A stretch of DNA of 64,000 nucleotides from Ostrinia nubilalis. Its lineage: Eukaryota > Arthropoda > Insecta > Lepidoptera > Crambidae. The notes beneath the pieces are model-generated. The model did no database searches. It saw only the letters and a list, made by a program, of their open reading frames with translations, and was not told where the DNA came from. The first letter of the stretch is position 1. The number at the start of each line of letters is the position of its first letter. Below, piece after piece: positions 47,901 to 56,925 of the stretch. The stretch lies in the NCBI RefSeq assembly GCF_963855985.1, contig NC_087119.1, forward strand, positions 7,480,001 through 7,544,000, read 5' to 3'. A program made the position numbers and the translations under genes.

Positions 47901-50900
47901 CAACAACAAAAAACAAACTCCAACAAATAGTTCCAGAGATTAGCGTGTTCATCCAACCAAAAAATAAAGAATTTTTTATTCAACTTAATATTATTAAATT
48001 AAATTGAACATATATTATATTTAAGTATTTCAAAATAGGTCTAATGAGAGAATTGTTGTTTTTTTCCAACACACTAAGGCATGCCAATTAATTAGGTCTC
48101 TACAAATTTAACCTGTTCAAATTTCAGATACTGTAAGTAATACTTTTAATTACGTTTATTCAATCAATCACTATAACTCAGATTACGACTCTAGCAGCAA
48201 TAAAGTGTATTATTTAATCAGCATCGGATATATAAGGCATTTATTACAAAAAGCTTATATAAGCGATCATTAAAAGTAATTACAATTATGTACAAACTCT
48301 GAAAGTGAAATTATATTTTTAGAAATAATAAGGTAACATAATAATTATTAATAACCAACTTAAAATAGACATAGTTTACACACACTCAGTTTTATTAATA
48401 TCTCAGGTATTACTTTGGCTTGTGTTTGTGTATAGTGTAAGAATAGTAATCTTTGATAACTTTAATAAGATTGTACATACATTATATGTCTTACCGACGT
48501 TAAAAATAAGCTAAAAAGTCAAAAGCTGCAACTGAAAATACTTAAAGCATTCAAAAGTTCTCAACTGATAATCTCGTGTCTCTAGAATATATCACAATAC
48601 GTATAATTTAATGTTTAAATAATTTTGTAATGTATCTTATGTCATTTAACTTTCGTAACCCGTGGTAGGTGCATCGTGCAGCCACTTCAAATCGAGTTTG
48701 CGAATCATCATCATTTAAATTCATCCTCTATGAGTTTATACGCGAAGGAAATATCGACTGTGTTAAATACACTTTCTTTTTTACGCACGCGTCGATCGAA
48801 AATCTCTATGATGGAGAAATGGCTATCCGTGATTCGAATATCTAACAAGGAAGCACGAAGGCAGTTTCGCTTTACTGTGTGTTCTTTTATAATAATATAA
48901 CATTTCACAAAAATTTCAGTGTTCGTGTTACTCGTACCTAATTAGGAAGTACTCCAAACAATAAAACCACACTATTGTCAAAAGCACACGTAACCGCGAC
49001 TCGATTTAAACTACTTTCTTCCTAAAATAAACAATGGCTATTATTAGCGTACTCCAATTAGACATCATAACTAATTATTTACATCATCAAGCGAACATTA
49101 CGTGTCATTTAGAATTACGCAAATTACGACAATAGATTTTTGCTGCATTAAACGTTGCTAATAACACTTAATGTGTAGAAACTGAATGGTATTTAATTTG
49201 GTGTAGAGACTATTCGGAATAACCGATATCGAATGTTTTTATCGAACAATTTTAAGGGCTAATTATACATTCACATTCCAAGAACTTGAGCTTAAGAGGA
49301 AGGACCTTTAACAGGAAAAATGACAAAATATTCCAGTGTGGATTTTTTCATGGTCATGTAGGTATTAAGGGGTTATCTGAAAGTATTAACGCAGCTTTGC
49401 TATTTGAAAACTGAAAGCATTATGGTTCTAAACTCCAAGGTAAAATATGAAACTAGTACCTAGATAAATACGAAATGACAAAATCATTGAGATGGTCACG
49501 CCCGACTAGAGAAATGCGTAAAAATTGCAATAGCTATCGCATCTTACATAAGAATAGTAACTTTGTAGTAAGCAGATGGCACTGTCTCAGTTGATTCAAT
49601 CTAATTCATGTAAAAAGTAATTTTCCGACAAACTACTGCAACTGTGATTTTCCATTTTTATGTGAGGATAAGAATGTTGTAAAAACGGATATATGAAATT
49701 GCGCATATAATTTTACTAGCAAGTTAATGTGACCATAACCGTAAAGTAATTAATTTTAATAGCAATTTACTCTATCGGTGAAGCACCTTACATGTAGCAT
49801 GCAAGTAACACATATAAGTCGTTTATGTCGGTGCAATTTGAAATGAAACCTATTAATTAACAATGAAGTGGTATTTTACAATTTTAACATATTTCGTGCT
49901 CAAATGTTAAGGTCAATCAAAAATTCACTCACTTCTCTCAAACTGTTGCGTAAAGCATTTTCATTATCATATCATTAGAGCACGAACACATTGCGACGAG
50001 TCTAGCTCATAATTGCCTGTTTAAGACTTGACCTAAAGACATTTTATGTGCTCATTGCATAAAATTGTCTAAACAATCATAAGTTCCAATTAACTACATA
50101 TTTGAAAGGTGCGACTCTGCGTCCTCAAACACCATTCTTGTAGACGACAATAGCTCGTACGTCTCAGGATCAGAATTCAAAATTGAAGGAATATAAACTC
50201 TTTTATGTTGTAACAGCGAATGAGCAGGTTCCGTACATACACTTAGCACTTCATGTTGCAATCAGGAGAGAGCTTTGACAATGGATTCTGTTAGATCATT
50301 TTCGTCAATTGTTTACGTATGAATAGACTTGCTTTATTTATTTTTTATTACGTCTTATACGTAACATCGCGACTTATGTTTACTGAGCTGAAAGTTCGCG
50401 TTTTTCAAGTCACCGTAGAAATCTAAATGAAAACGTTAGTGTTAGAAAGCAAGATGTTTGCGAGGCATTTCGAGACGTACGAGCGTGATTACTCGAAGTT
50501 CTCGGCGGAAAGTTTACATTTTAATTTGAAGCTGCGTCGCCGCAAATTTGCGGTGGCGCGTATGATTGAATCCATCCTCGCCGCGGGTAGGCTGCCTCTG
50601 GGCGGCGCCCGCGCACGGGACAATATGCACGAGCGCTTAGTCGTGCATATTTTAAAAGTAATATTTCGCAGCCTTCATTGAGAAATACGCGCCCCCATTC
50701 GTGATGTCAGGCCGCTGCCGTTGGGCAATGAAAACCTGATTTCCACACGAGAAATCAGATCGAATTTTCGTAGTATCGACGTCCTCTCCCGACTGAGTTT
50801 GTATTACGTAAATGCTGATTTAACACCTATGCTAACATTCGATGAAAGTGACAATGAACGTTGACGACAGGTTTCGAGGTGAGGTCCAGTCGTTCACAAA

Positions 50901-51077
50901 TTACCGTAGTTGTTATTAGAAAGTCAACGTGTTAAATTGTTGATATGTCGAAACACTGTTAAAATTATGTTTATTAAAATATTTTTAGAGTGATCTCTCG
51001 GTCGGGAGTCGACGATGGCGGGTCGGTAAGTGCTAAGAGGATAAGTGGGGTACTCACAGCGCTATCCTGGCGAGCAT
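17721..51077 (-). CDS. Secreted low-complexity basic/Thr-Pro-rich protein, 10 coding exons
   Basis: Joins 51058-51077, 26969-27928, 26688-26861, 25956-26608, 24928-25031, 24231-24337, 22872-23003, 18956-19118, 18223-18372 and 17721-17936: 2,679 nt, 892 residues plus stop, with every exon phase agreeing. Residues 1-19 (MLARIALCLLVCAVYRTNA) are a typical signal peptide. A Lys-rich segment follows, then a Tyr/Glu tract at about 220-234, Arg/Gly-rich stretches, a run of about 17 Thr near 539-555 (possible O-glycosylation), and C-terminal alternation of Arg/Pro-rich heads with Thr/Ala/Ser/Glu tails. No enzyme, chitin-binding or cysteine-knot domain is visible, and Cys is nearly absent after the signal. 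I do not recognise a named family; an extracellular-matrix or mucin/extensin-like role is inferred from composition only. The internal exons are well supported by phase; the distant first exon is less certain. Confidence 0.8.
18223..18372 (-). CDS. Secreted-protein gene exon 9
   Basis: Exactly 50 codons, phase 0 at both ends: GSSPTPAPENPRLRLRNRLQ through PPARRPNPLLKRKLPSTE. Because it is phase-symmetric it could be skipped without breaking the frame. Confidence 0.85.
18956..19118 (-). CDS. Secreted-protein gene exon 8
   Basis: 54 codons: RPRPLRPASLRPGARLNLRP head followed by APATEAASESPAETSAPDAP and DADAE. Very GC-rich compared with flanking introns. Acceptor atttcag, donor GAG|gtatga, phase 0. 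Confidence 0.85.
20239..22845. repeat. 2.6 kb inverted duplication (arms ~0.8 kb)
   Basis: The left arm 20239-21015 is matched in reverse complement by 22032-22845 with high but imperfect identity, around a 1 kb spacer that carries a MITE. Each arm has a 106-codon open frame starting at TTG, but the arms differ at many amino-acid-changing positions. The right arm has an extra segment resembling a common lepidopteran repeat. It lies in the intron between exons 7 and 8 of the secreted-protein gene. Confidence 0.9.
21321..21584. mobile_element. TA-flanked MITE with long terminal inverted repeats
   Basis: 264 bp starting CAGGGTGTTAGGTAAATGGG and ending with its reverse complement, flanked by TA. 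Arms of about 100 bp are nearly perfect around a short AT-rich centre. Inserted in the spacer of the inverted duplication. Confidence 0.85.
22872..23003 (-). CDS. Secreted-protein gene exon 7
   Basis: 43 codons between split codons: NRLRPTLRRTTTTTTGAPSE, then a Glu/Ser/Pro/Thr tail ending SRTAG. Its donor (CTGG|gtaatt) lies 26 bp from the end of a 2.6 kb inverted duplication in the following intron. Confidence 0.85.
23699..23793. mobile_element. Small inverted-repeat element, family C, copy 1
   Basis: Ends CCCATTAATAAAAGTTACGC and a diverged inverse (TTTTTTATTAATAAGG). Matches 38700-38821, including GAAATGTCATTTTAATCC on the opposite strand. Confidence 0.65.
24033..24177. repeat. Hairpin element
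   Basis: ATCATTTGACAGTTCATAAC and GTACGAT at the left return in reverse complement at 24117-24143, with diverged outer arms (GGAATTTTGTAAA versus GGAATTGTGTAAG). Intronic, just downstream of exon 6 on the opposite side. Confidence 0.65.
24231..24337 (-). CDS. Secreted-protein gene exon 6
   Basis: 35 codons plus two bases: QAFGRRGLYGARPRPSSTT followed by AAPSEDGAAPSEAPAP. Acceptor tttttcag, donor CTAG|gtaacc. Basic head, acidic/Ala tail, as in its neighbours. Confidence 0.85.
24928..25031 (-). CDS. Secreted-protein gene exon 5
   Basis: Two bases complete Gly603, then 34 codons: RFSKPGVRKSSTT head and Ala/Pro/Glu-rich tail ending SQPK. Acceptor ttggcag, donor AAG|gtacat. It fits the one-module-per-exon pattern. 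Confidence 0.85.
25956..26608 (-). CDS. Secreted-protein gene exon 4 (acidic region and poly-Thr)
   Basis: 217 codons plus split codons. The N-terminal half is Ser/Asp/Glu-rich with a less repetitive core (EKVALDLYAYLAGENL) that may be a conserved segment. It is followed by about 17 consecutive Thr codons of mixed ACN usage, then RPSRFKGRPGARAR and TTTAAATEA. The minus-strand frame is supported over the long Val-rich plus-strand frame by splice phase at both ends. Confidence 0.9.
26688..26861 (-). CDS. Secreted-protein gene exon 3 (Arg/Gly head, Thr tail)
   Basis: 57 codons plus split codons. It opens LPSSTRFPPRGRN, echoing the RGRQRGRN at the end of exon 2, then ATATTTTSAPE, and closes with SRTRAHIR. 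This looks like one unit of the charge-module repeat. Confidence 0.88.
26969..27928 (-). CDS. Secreted-protein gene exon 2 (signal end, Lys-rich region, Tyr tract)
   Basis: 319 full codons between split codons. It completes the signal peptide, then runs through charged sequence with many Lys, Glu and Asp, a TTTQKP..TTAPPATT segment, and the Tyr/Glu tract YEYEYIYYYYDEEE. It ends with SRGRQRGRN and an acidic VEEEIEEDR. Acceptor ttgttacag, donor ACAG|gtacat. Confidence 0.88.
29870..30095 (-). mobile_element. LINE 3' end with (TTTGAC)n tail
   Basis: On the minus strand a LINE 3' UTR (GTTGCGGCGCTTCTTCTCAG, CTCGAAGCGCTGGTAGGG) ends in tandem TTTGAC, seen as GTCAAA repeats at 29872-29897. The same 3' UTR follows the LINE ORF at 63690-63800. 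Confidence 0.75.
32524..32548 (+). repeat. (GT)n microsatellite
   Basis: About 12 uninterrupted GT units in intron 1, following a short repeat also seen at 20025-20100 (CCCACCGCTGCAA ... AATAAAAACCCAACCA). Confidence 0.85.
33462..33520 (+). mobile_element. RTE-like LINE extreme 3' end
   Basis: GGGGGAGGCCTTTGTCCAGC ... GTGGACGTCATTTGGCTAAA followed by ACGAACGAA. About 55 bp; same tail type as at 56655. Confidence 0.65.
38116..38370 (+). repeat. Two-copy tandem duplication (~127 bp unit)
   Basis: AATGGTACCCGGCTCCAATA begins each unit (near 38117 and 38244), and both continue through GTTTGAAAGGTC, ACCAAGA.GAACAAC and CTCAGATCTGGTTG with scattered differences. Confidence 0.8.
38376..38574 (+). 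mobile_element. 5'-truncated LINE with 11 bp target duplication and (GAA)n tail
   Basis: AAGTATCATAC occurs at 38376-38386 and again at 38564-38574. Between them is a short coding tail (APTRWSDAVRKTVGGSLHRA ... CGRDPHQ stop) and a GAAGAAGAAG tail. The RTRW-like motif and position resemble RTE/R-element C termini. Confidence 0.8.
38700..38821. mobile_element. Small inverted-repeat element, family C, copy 2
   Basis: 122 bp: AACCCCCTTATTAATAAAAA at the left, and at the right TTTTATTAATAAAGGGGTT, its near-perfect reverse complement. Non-coding. Confidence 0.78.
38862..39053 (+). mobile_element. 5'-truncated RTE-like LINE with 12 bp target duplication
   Basis: AAAGCGAATAAA flanks both sides (38862-38873, 39042-39053). 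The insert encodes TRWTDDLIKVAGRCWMQAAT ... [14 protein letters not shown] and ends in an (ATG)n tail. Confidence 0.85.
43375..43760. repeat. Interspersed lepidopteran-type repeat
   Basis: GGGGGCACGGCAGTGCCCCC palindrome at the left, then non-coding sequence, then CACTCACTCACTCACTCACT and GATGATCATTAAAATAGAAC. I recognise this arrangement as common in moth genomes, but cannot classify it. Confidence 0.55.
44049..44772. mobile_element. TA-flanked inverted-repeat element, 724 bp
   Basis: Left end GCCCGACCAGGAACATAAAA, right end its reverse complement with one change (GCCTGACC...), with TA at 44047-44048 and 44773-44774. The terminal repeat is about 27 bp. No transposase frame is visible, so non-autonomous. 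Confidence 0.78.
44811..45330. mobile_element. Foldback element with ~168 bp arms
   Basis: 44811-44979 (ATCCCAACAAAAACATTCTG ... GTGACTTGGCCGTTGAA) is repeated almost exactly in reverse complement at 45165-45330, around a 185 bp unique loop. Non-coding. It lies 38 bp from the 44049-44772 element. Confidence 0.88.
47711..47830 (+). repeat. Paired fragments of a common repeat
   Basis: CTACCTGTGCCCGTTTGAAT and, 70 bp later, CTAGCTGTGCCCGTTTGAAT, each followed by TTTTTCC-rich sequence. Resembles the edge of the repeat at 13075-13855. Confidence 0.55.
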
Positions 51078-51133
51078 GATGGCGGCGGGCGCGGCGGCGG
51101 CGGCGGAGGGGCCCGGCGGGGTCGGGCTGCTGG
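51058..51133 (-). CDS. Secreted-protein gene, first coding exon (start of signal peptide)
   Basis: The ATG at 51077-51075 opens MLARIA plus two bases, then donor GCGCT|gtgagtacc. The next exon supplies the third base and CLLVCAVYRTNA, which completes a hydrophobic signal peptide in phase. Upstream leader is GC-rich; a possible acceptor (gttgcag) at 51134 would remove upstream ATGs. Only 20 nt are coding. Evidence is phase plus signal-peptide logic, so a different first exon remains possible. Confidence 0.72.
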
Positions 51134-51383
51134 CTGCAACAGAAACTCGCGTCAACACACGCGCCTTTCACGGTTGCGACAGTGAAGCTCAACGAGGAAG
51201 CTGCATCGCACATTTAAATGCAACGCTAATGTCAGAGAGCGTTTAAATGCCAATAGCGTCGACCTTTCGGTTTTGAACCGTTGCGCAAGCGAGGATCGCC
51301 GGTGTTGGTGCGAGAGAGGCGAGCGTGGGACTGGAGGGGAGACGAACCGGGGTGGCTGACACCGCTGGCGACGTTGCCGGTCG

Positions 51384-51475
51384 GCGACTAACCTCGCCGC
51401 GGCGCGCGCGCCTCTTACTTATAGCCGCGCCCCCGCCCCCGCCCCAGCCAGCCGCCCTGCGCTCCAGCTGCCCTA
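51384..51475 (-). promoter_or_regulatory. Putative TATA/initiator promoter of the secreted-protein gene
   Basis: On the minus strand GC-box-like sequence (repeats of GGGGCGGG, about 51425-51450) precedes TATAAGTAA at 51423-51415. About 30 bases further on is TTAGTC (51391-51386), resembling the arthropod initiator. The spacing is right for a core promoter and the region is CpG-rich against an AT-rich background. It sits about 310-350 bp upstream of the predicted ATG. Confidence 0.6.
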
Positions 51476-53279
51476 CTCTGCGCCAACTCCAGGCAACCCC
51501 AGTCCGCGCCCTACTCATATCACCAACTTCGGAACACTTGCTTTCTGTGATGACACACGCTTCATTGTTATTCAAATTAGATGCTATGATATCTCTTAAT
51601 CAAAACAGCCCAATGACCTTCAAAGTGGAGCGACACAATTAAGCGACAATGTATTGAGATTGAGTTTCGTAGACACGTTGGTGATGTGCCTATCTTTCAA
51701 GTAATAAAATGCTGGATAAGTTCGGTTTACCCCAAGCAGAATTAAATTTAAATATTCAATATACCTACTTTATATAAATAAGTTTATTAATAACTTTGAT
51801 ACATCATCATAAAATGTTACGACACCATGCCCTTGAGGTAAATAAGAACAAAAAAATAAAATTGTTACAAGTTACACTTGTATTTTAAATACATATTGTT
51901 CACAGGGATGCAGCGCTACAAAAGACTTCAACGCGCTAGGTTTGTATGTCACTATTACACATCACTGCAATCTGCATATTTTGGCCAGAAGAGTGGAGAT
52001 ATTTATCAAGATATTGAGTTAATGCTCTTTTGAAATTTTCATAAACACACTCAATCATACTTAATACCTACTTTACCCAATCCAAACATCCCACGTGTTC
52101 TTATTATCGAAGAAAAGAAAAGAACTTAATTTTTTAACATTTAAAGCTTCTATAAATCATTACATAAAATAACTGAAATATTCAGTTTTATTTTTATTTT
52201 TTTATTCCATATTCATAAAACTGTTAAATATTAGGCTTAGTTGGACATGCAATTATTGTAATTATTATTATGTGCTGATTTCTAATGTACAAAAAGTTTT
52301 AATTCTTTACGATCGTTTTATTTACATTTTGCATTATTATATTGCATCGTTATTTCTACATAGATTATCTAAGTGCCTGAGTCACCATTTATACAATCGG
52401 CACCGGTGAGCCTAAAAGCTTAAAATGTCAAGCGGTATCCTAGATTGGAGAAATGTATTTTATTTTTTTGTGATGGTTAAGGTAGGTCATTTTGTGATTA
52501 GATGTTAGGTATACATACACCAAAACGTGTTCTTTACTATGTCGAACAGCAGATAGGTGAAGAATATAACTGCCACCGCGAATTGGTTGGTTGCATTGAA
52601 TGCATTGATTAAATTGACACACTTTTGTAAGCTGTCAAAACGCTATTCCAATGTGCAATAAAAAGTATGTCATTTGTTTCAAATTTAAAGCACTACAGTC
52701 ATTCAGTTTGGTAAACCACGAAAGTGGAAGTGAAAGAAAATAGTTTTGAGGTCAGAATTGTTTATTACCAGCATGTGCATTACATCCTATAAATACCTTA
52801 AGTTAAATTACATTACCTCTAAATCTGAAGATATAATTACACATTTCAGATGCACATAGTGCCTTATTTATGACACACTAGCGGCCGTTTTACCCCCTTA
52901 GGGGTGGAGTTTCGTAAAATCTTTTCTTAGCGGATGCCTACGTCATAACATCTACCTGCATGCTAAATTTCAGCCTGATCCGTCCAGTGGTTTGGGCTGT
53001 GCAATGATATTTCTAAGTTCGTGAACTCATGTCCCCTATTTCGGGATAAAGTTTTACGCATCGAGTTAGGATATTTTAATAATGATTAAGGGTTTAATAA
53101 ATTTAAAAACGATAGTATAAATTTAGAATAAAAGAATTCTGTGAAATTGACGATATTACTTACCTGAAATATTCATGAGAAATAATGTGAGTCTGTCTAG
53201 CTAGGTGGTACGTACCTTCGTATAAAGTTTTGATTTATTATTCTATTTATATAACCATCAAAAATGTAGGGGGGTCTTA

Positions 53280-53296
53280 CCCCCCCCCCCCCCCCC
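53280..53296 (+). repeat. Homopolymer C17
   Basis: 17 C following GGGGGGTCTTA, with further CCCCC runs to 53435. Confidence 0.9.
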
Positions 53297-54829
53297 TTCG
53301 TACCCATAAAATTTAGATTTTTTATTTCTAACGATATGTGAAAATATCATGCAAATCTAAATTTAAAAAAATGTGGGGACGACGACGACTAACCCCCTAC
53401 CCCTGGAGCTGCTTCAAGTGAGGGTAGTCCCCCCCCCTGAAAATAACCCCATATACGCCAATGACTCATAATAAAAATTAATTAATTTATTACTTAGGTA
53501 GGTAAGTATTAAAAACTAAAAAATATGTCGATTTCTTTGATGTTAGTGTCATACAAGTACCTAACACTATACATTTATATATCACGAACTTGGGAAAAAG
53601 TAACAATAATTACGGTTCCTTGCTTCGTGATACTGATTATTCCAAATTCCCCAAGTAAAATTCATGGATTATTGTCAAATTGTGTCAATTAACTATTATC
53701 TATCCCATATAAAATACAAATAAACCAAGATAAATAAAACGAATCGAATTAAAACCAAAATTACGCTGGTAGTACTTATGCTAATTTATCTTAAAATTGG
53801 TCATTTATGTGAACTTCAAACTCGTGTCATATAAATTCTAGTGAACGAAACATATACCGAATTTAGATCATGAGAAACTTAAATAAATGTATTATTTGTT
53901 TCATAACTTACATTTCAATTATCATAAATAATTATTTAAAAACCAAGCATCAAAATATTATCCATAATATCCTTGATTCGGTAGTATCACGAAACAGGGG
54001 ACACCCGAAAAATAATATGTACGCTATTTCGTGAGTCAATTAATCGCAATTTTAAAGGAATTCTACGTTTTCATATAACTTTTTTCTATGCCAAATCAAT
54101 TGTCAAGGAACACATGAAACCACTATTACATGTTTTATGCAAATGGACGTTTCTTCGCCTTTTTATAAGCTTAAGAAGTTGGAGCGCTAACCTTACGGTG
54201 AGAGCAACATTTTCACGCCGCACGGCTGTTTTTGGCTCTCTGAGAGTTTGAAGCTTCGTATTGCTCTCATTTTTGGCGTCACAATGTTGGTACTTGGTTT
54301 TTTAGATAGCTTAAATAATAGAGTTTTTGTAGTAATAAAGAATTTTTGTAAAGAATATTCCATTTGCTTATTATTTGAGCTAGAAAAAAAACTTACGAAC
54401 TTACGTACTATCACGAACTAGTAGCCGTTTACCTTACACGTCGATCGCAATATACCTATTTAGTTGTGGCTGATTTACTTCGAACAAAAGGCAACAATTT
54501 AATCAAAAGCTATAAATCATATGCGGAAGCCAGTGTACAATGTCTGATTTCCCCCGCGTGCCATTGCGTAACAAAAAGGTACAGGTGACATTATAGTAGT
54601 CTCAATGAAGAGAGCCAAAAGCGTTTATCATATACTCGTACATTGTAATCTTATCTTATCCAAGAGCTTAATAATCGTCATTTTATTTGCACTCTACTGC
54701 TGGACGTAAGCTCTCCAAATAGGACCATAAAGCATGACCTTTCTTTTTAACCACCACCGTGCTGGAAGCCTACAAACTTAGCAACATCCCTTACCTCCAT
54801 CTTCCTTATTGAACTATGCAATATAATAC

Positions 54830-54968
54830 CGACTTTCGATATTTCAATCATTCGATATTTGGAATGTTCGATCATTTGTAAATTCGATATTTGATCGTTC
54901 GATGTTTTGAGTTTTCGATGAATCGTGTTCGATATTTTGATTTTAGATCAATTGTTATTCGATATGGC
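54830..54968 (+). repeat. Degenerate TTCGATATTT repeats
   Basis: At least seven spaced variants of TTCGATATTT/TTCGATCATT/TTCGATGTTT in about 140 bp. Could be an eroded tandem array. Confidence 0.6.
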
Positions 54969-55584
54969 GGAGGTGACCCAGTCGAACTAGCTTAGTAACT
55001 TAGTGTGGACACAATATTTAAAATCTGATCTCGTTAAAAATATAACAAGGTCGTGCCTCTTTATTTTTTTCCAATACACATAAGAACGTTCATTCCGCCA
55101 AAACCGACTATACCTACACCGAAAAATTGTAAGTGGAAATCAATTCGATATAACAATGATAGACCCGATGATTTAAGCACCAGTCAAAATGCTTCGAAGT
55201 CTTAGAAACAGATAAGTGTAATTTCTAGTCACCGTCCAAATTGTAATCAGAAAAGTAAAGTCGTGATAAGTAATAACCATCGTAAAATACCTGCAATGCA
55301 ATGTGGAAAATGAATGTTTTTTAAATACTCAAAGGACAATGTTCGTTCTCCATACATTGTTCGCCTAAGAACCAACAATTTTGACATATTACTACCCGAA
55401 AGCGAAATAATACGATTCTGTGTGTAAGAACAATGATTCCTGATGGACACTTGCCATAAAATTAATGATTAAGAATATTAAATCACAGCGATTTTATAAT
55501 ATGTCGTTTATGACAACATGGCGTCTAATGTATTGTGTGAATGTATGAACACCGATTCGCGAAAAATGTTTTGTATTGTCGTCA

Positions 55585-55915
55585 CGCCGAGTCGCAGCCA
55601 AATAGTATAAAATAATAGAACAAGTTTTAGAAATACAACTCGGCATTCCACTTTTATAATATGCCCACATATTGCACGTAAATAAACAACATGAATCGTA
55701 GGTTGTTTCCACCCTTGTTATCTGACACATGAAATAAACTCCTATTGTATTATAGATATCGAAGCCGAATCGTATATAATAATAGAATGGGTTTTAGAGA
55801 TCACTCGGGGTTCCACTTTTATAAAATACCTACATATTGCATAAAAATAACACGAATCATGAGCTTTCTTTTCACCATTTACATCTGACACGAGATAACA
55901 AACTCCTATCTCCAT
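55585..55915 (+). repeat. Diverged two-copy tandem duplication (~167 bp)
   Basis: Units from about 55590 and 55757 share AATAATAGAA, GGTTTTAGA, TTCCACTTTTATAA, ACATATTGCA and CTGACAC.(T/G)GA(A/G)ATAA in the same order. Confidence 0.7.
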
Positions 55916-56321
55916 GACTACCGTCGTAGTCTATGCCAAAGACTACAATATTTTAAGCAAGAAGTTTTAAACCTTAGCGGCTACGGTAACCCCTGGGCCA
56001 CATACATCATGATAACATTCGGTCGATACCGGAACGAAGTCTTGCGATTATGCAAAAAAGCATCGTATTCTAGTGCGGCTATATCATGTTCAACCGGGGT
56101 TTTAATTCGACTAATACGCCGCATTGTATGAGCACTTCGTGTTCGTTAAAGCGGCTTCAGATCTAGAGCCCACATAGTTTTCTTTCCAATAATATCCGCA
56201 AGTAGCGCTGCATGATCTTTACAACAAAAACGGCAATAGTTATTAAGGTGCCAAAATTATATGATTACTTTGGCACGGTATTATACACGTTCGAAGATTT
56301 GTCATTTTCATTCATTTCATC

Positions 56322-56470
56322 ATCATCATCATCATTTCAGCCACAGGACGTCCACTACTGAACATAGGCCTCCCCCAATGACTTCCACATCGCACGGTTG
56401 GTAGCGGCCTGCATCCAGCGCCTTCCCGCTACCTTTATCAGGTCGTCGGTCCACCTTGTGGTGGGTTGAC
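56322..56470 (-). mobile_element. RTE-like LINE 3' end with (ATG)n tail
   Basis: The minus strand encodes TTRWTDDLIKVAGRRWMQAA ... [10 protein letters not shown], then a TGATGATGATGATG tail. Confidence 0.8.
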
Positions 56471-56654
56471 ATTGCAGAATATGACTTTTGATAGGTTCAT
56501 CATAGAATTCGGCGGGGATATCCTCACAGAGGAAGTTCGTAAAAGGGCGGAACAAGATCTTATAATAATGCAAGGCCGAAGCTGTAACGCGCGTGCTCCT
56601 ACGTGTAATCCGGCGAGTATGCAATAAATAGTAATGTCTGGTAAATAGTGGTAA

Positions 56655-56925
56655 TACGTATCGTTCGTTCGTTCGTTTCAGCCGGAAAGACGTCCACTGC
56701 TGGACAAAGGCCTCCCCCAAGGATTTCCACGAAGACCGATCCTGCACCGCTCGCATACAGGCACCTCCCGCGACCTTCACCTGATCGTCGGTCCACCTAG
56801 TGGGAGGCCTGCCCACGCTACGTCTTTCGGCTCGTGGTCGCCACTCAAGAACTTTCCTGCCCCAGCGGCCATCAGCTCTACGAGCTATGTGCCCCGCCCC
56901 GTCTATGTCTATATGCGCTACGATT
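56655..56925 (-). mobile_element. RTE-like LINE 3' end with (ACGA)n tail
   Basis: The minus-strand frame contains GHIARRADGRWGRKVLEWRP and SVGRPPTRWTDDQVKVAGG, the conserved C terminus of the same LINE group, followed by an ACGAACGAACGA tail. It differs from the (ATG)n-tailed copies. Confidence 0.8.

Larger units (their letters stand above)
27929..51057 (-). other. 23 kb first intron of the secreted-protein gene
   Basis: I see no host exon in this stretch. It is mostly unique AT-rich sequence with scattered repeats (listed separately) and a few CpG-rich patches, at about 28440-28540, 42330-42880, 46985-47110 and 47528-47695, which could be regulatory. Frames up to 119 codons occur here but look like chance. 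Confidence 0.7.

Noticed and set aside
50427..50681. 84-codon plus-strand frame near the secreted-protein promoter.
   Set aside because: No homology recognised and no splice or promoter context; retained only as a GC-rich non-coding patch with a palindrome.
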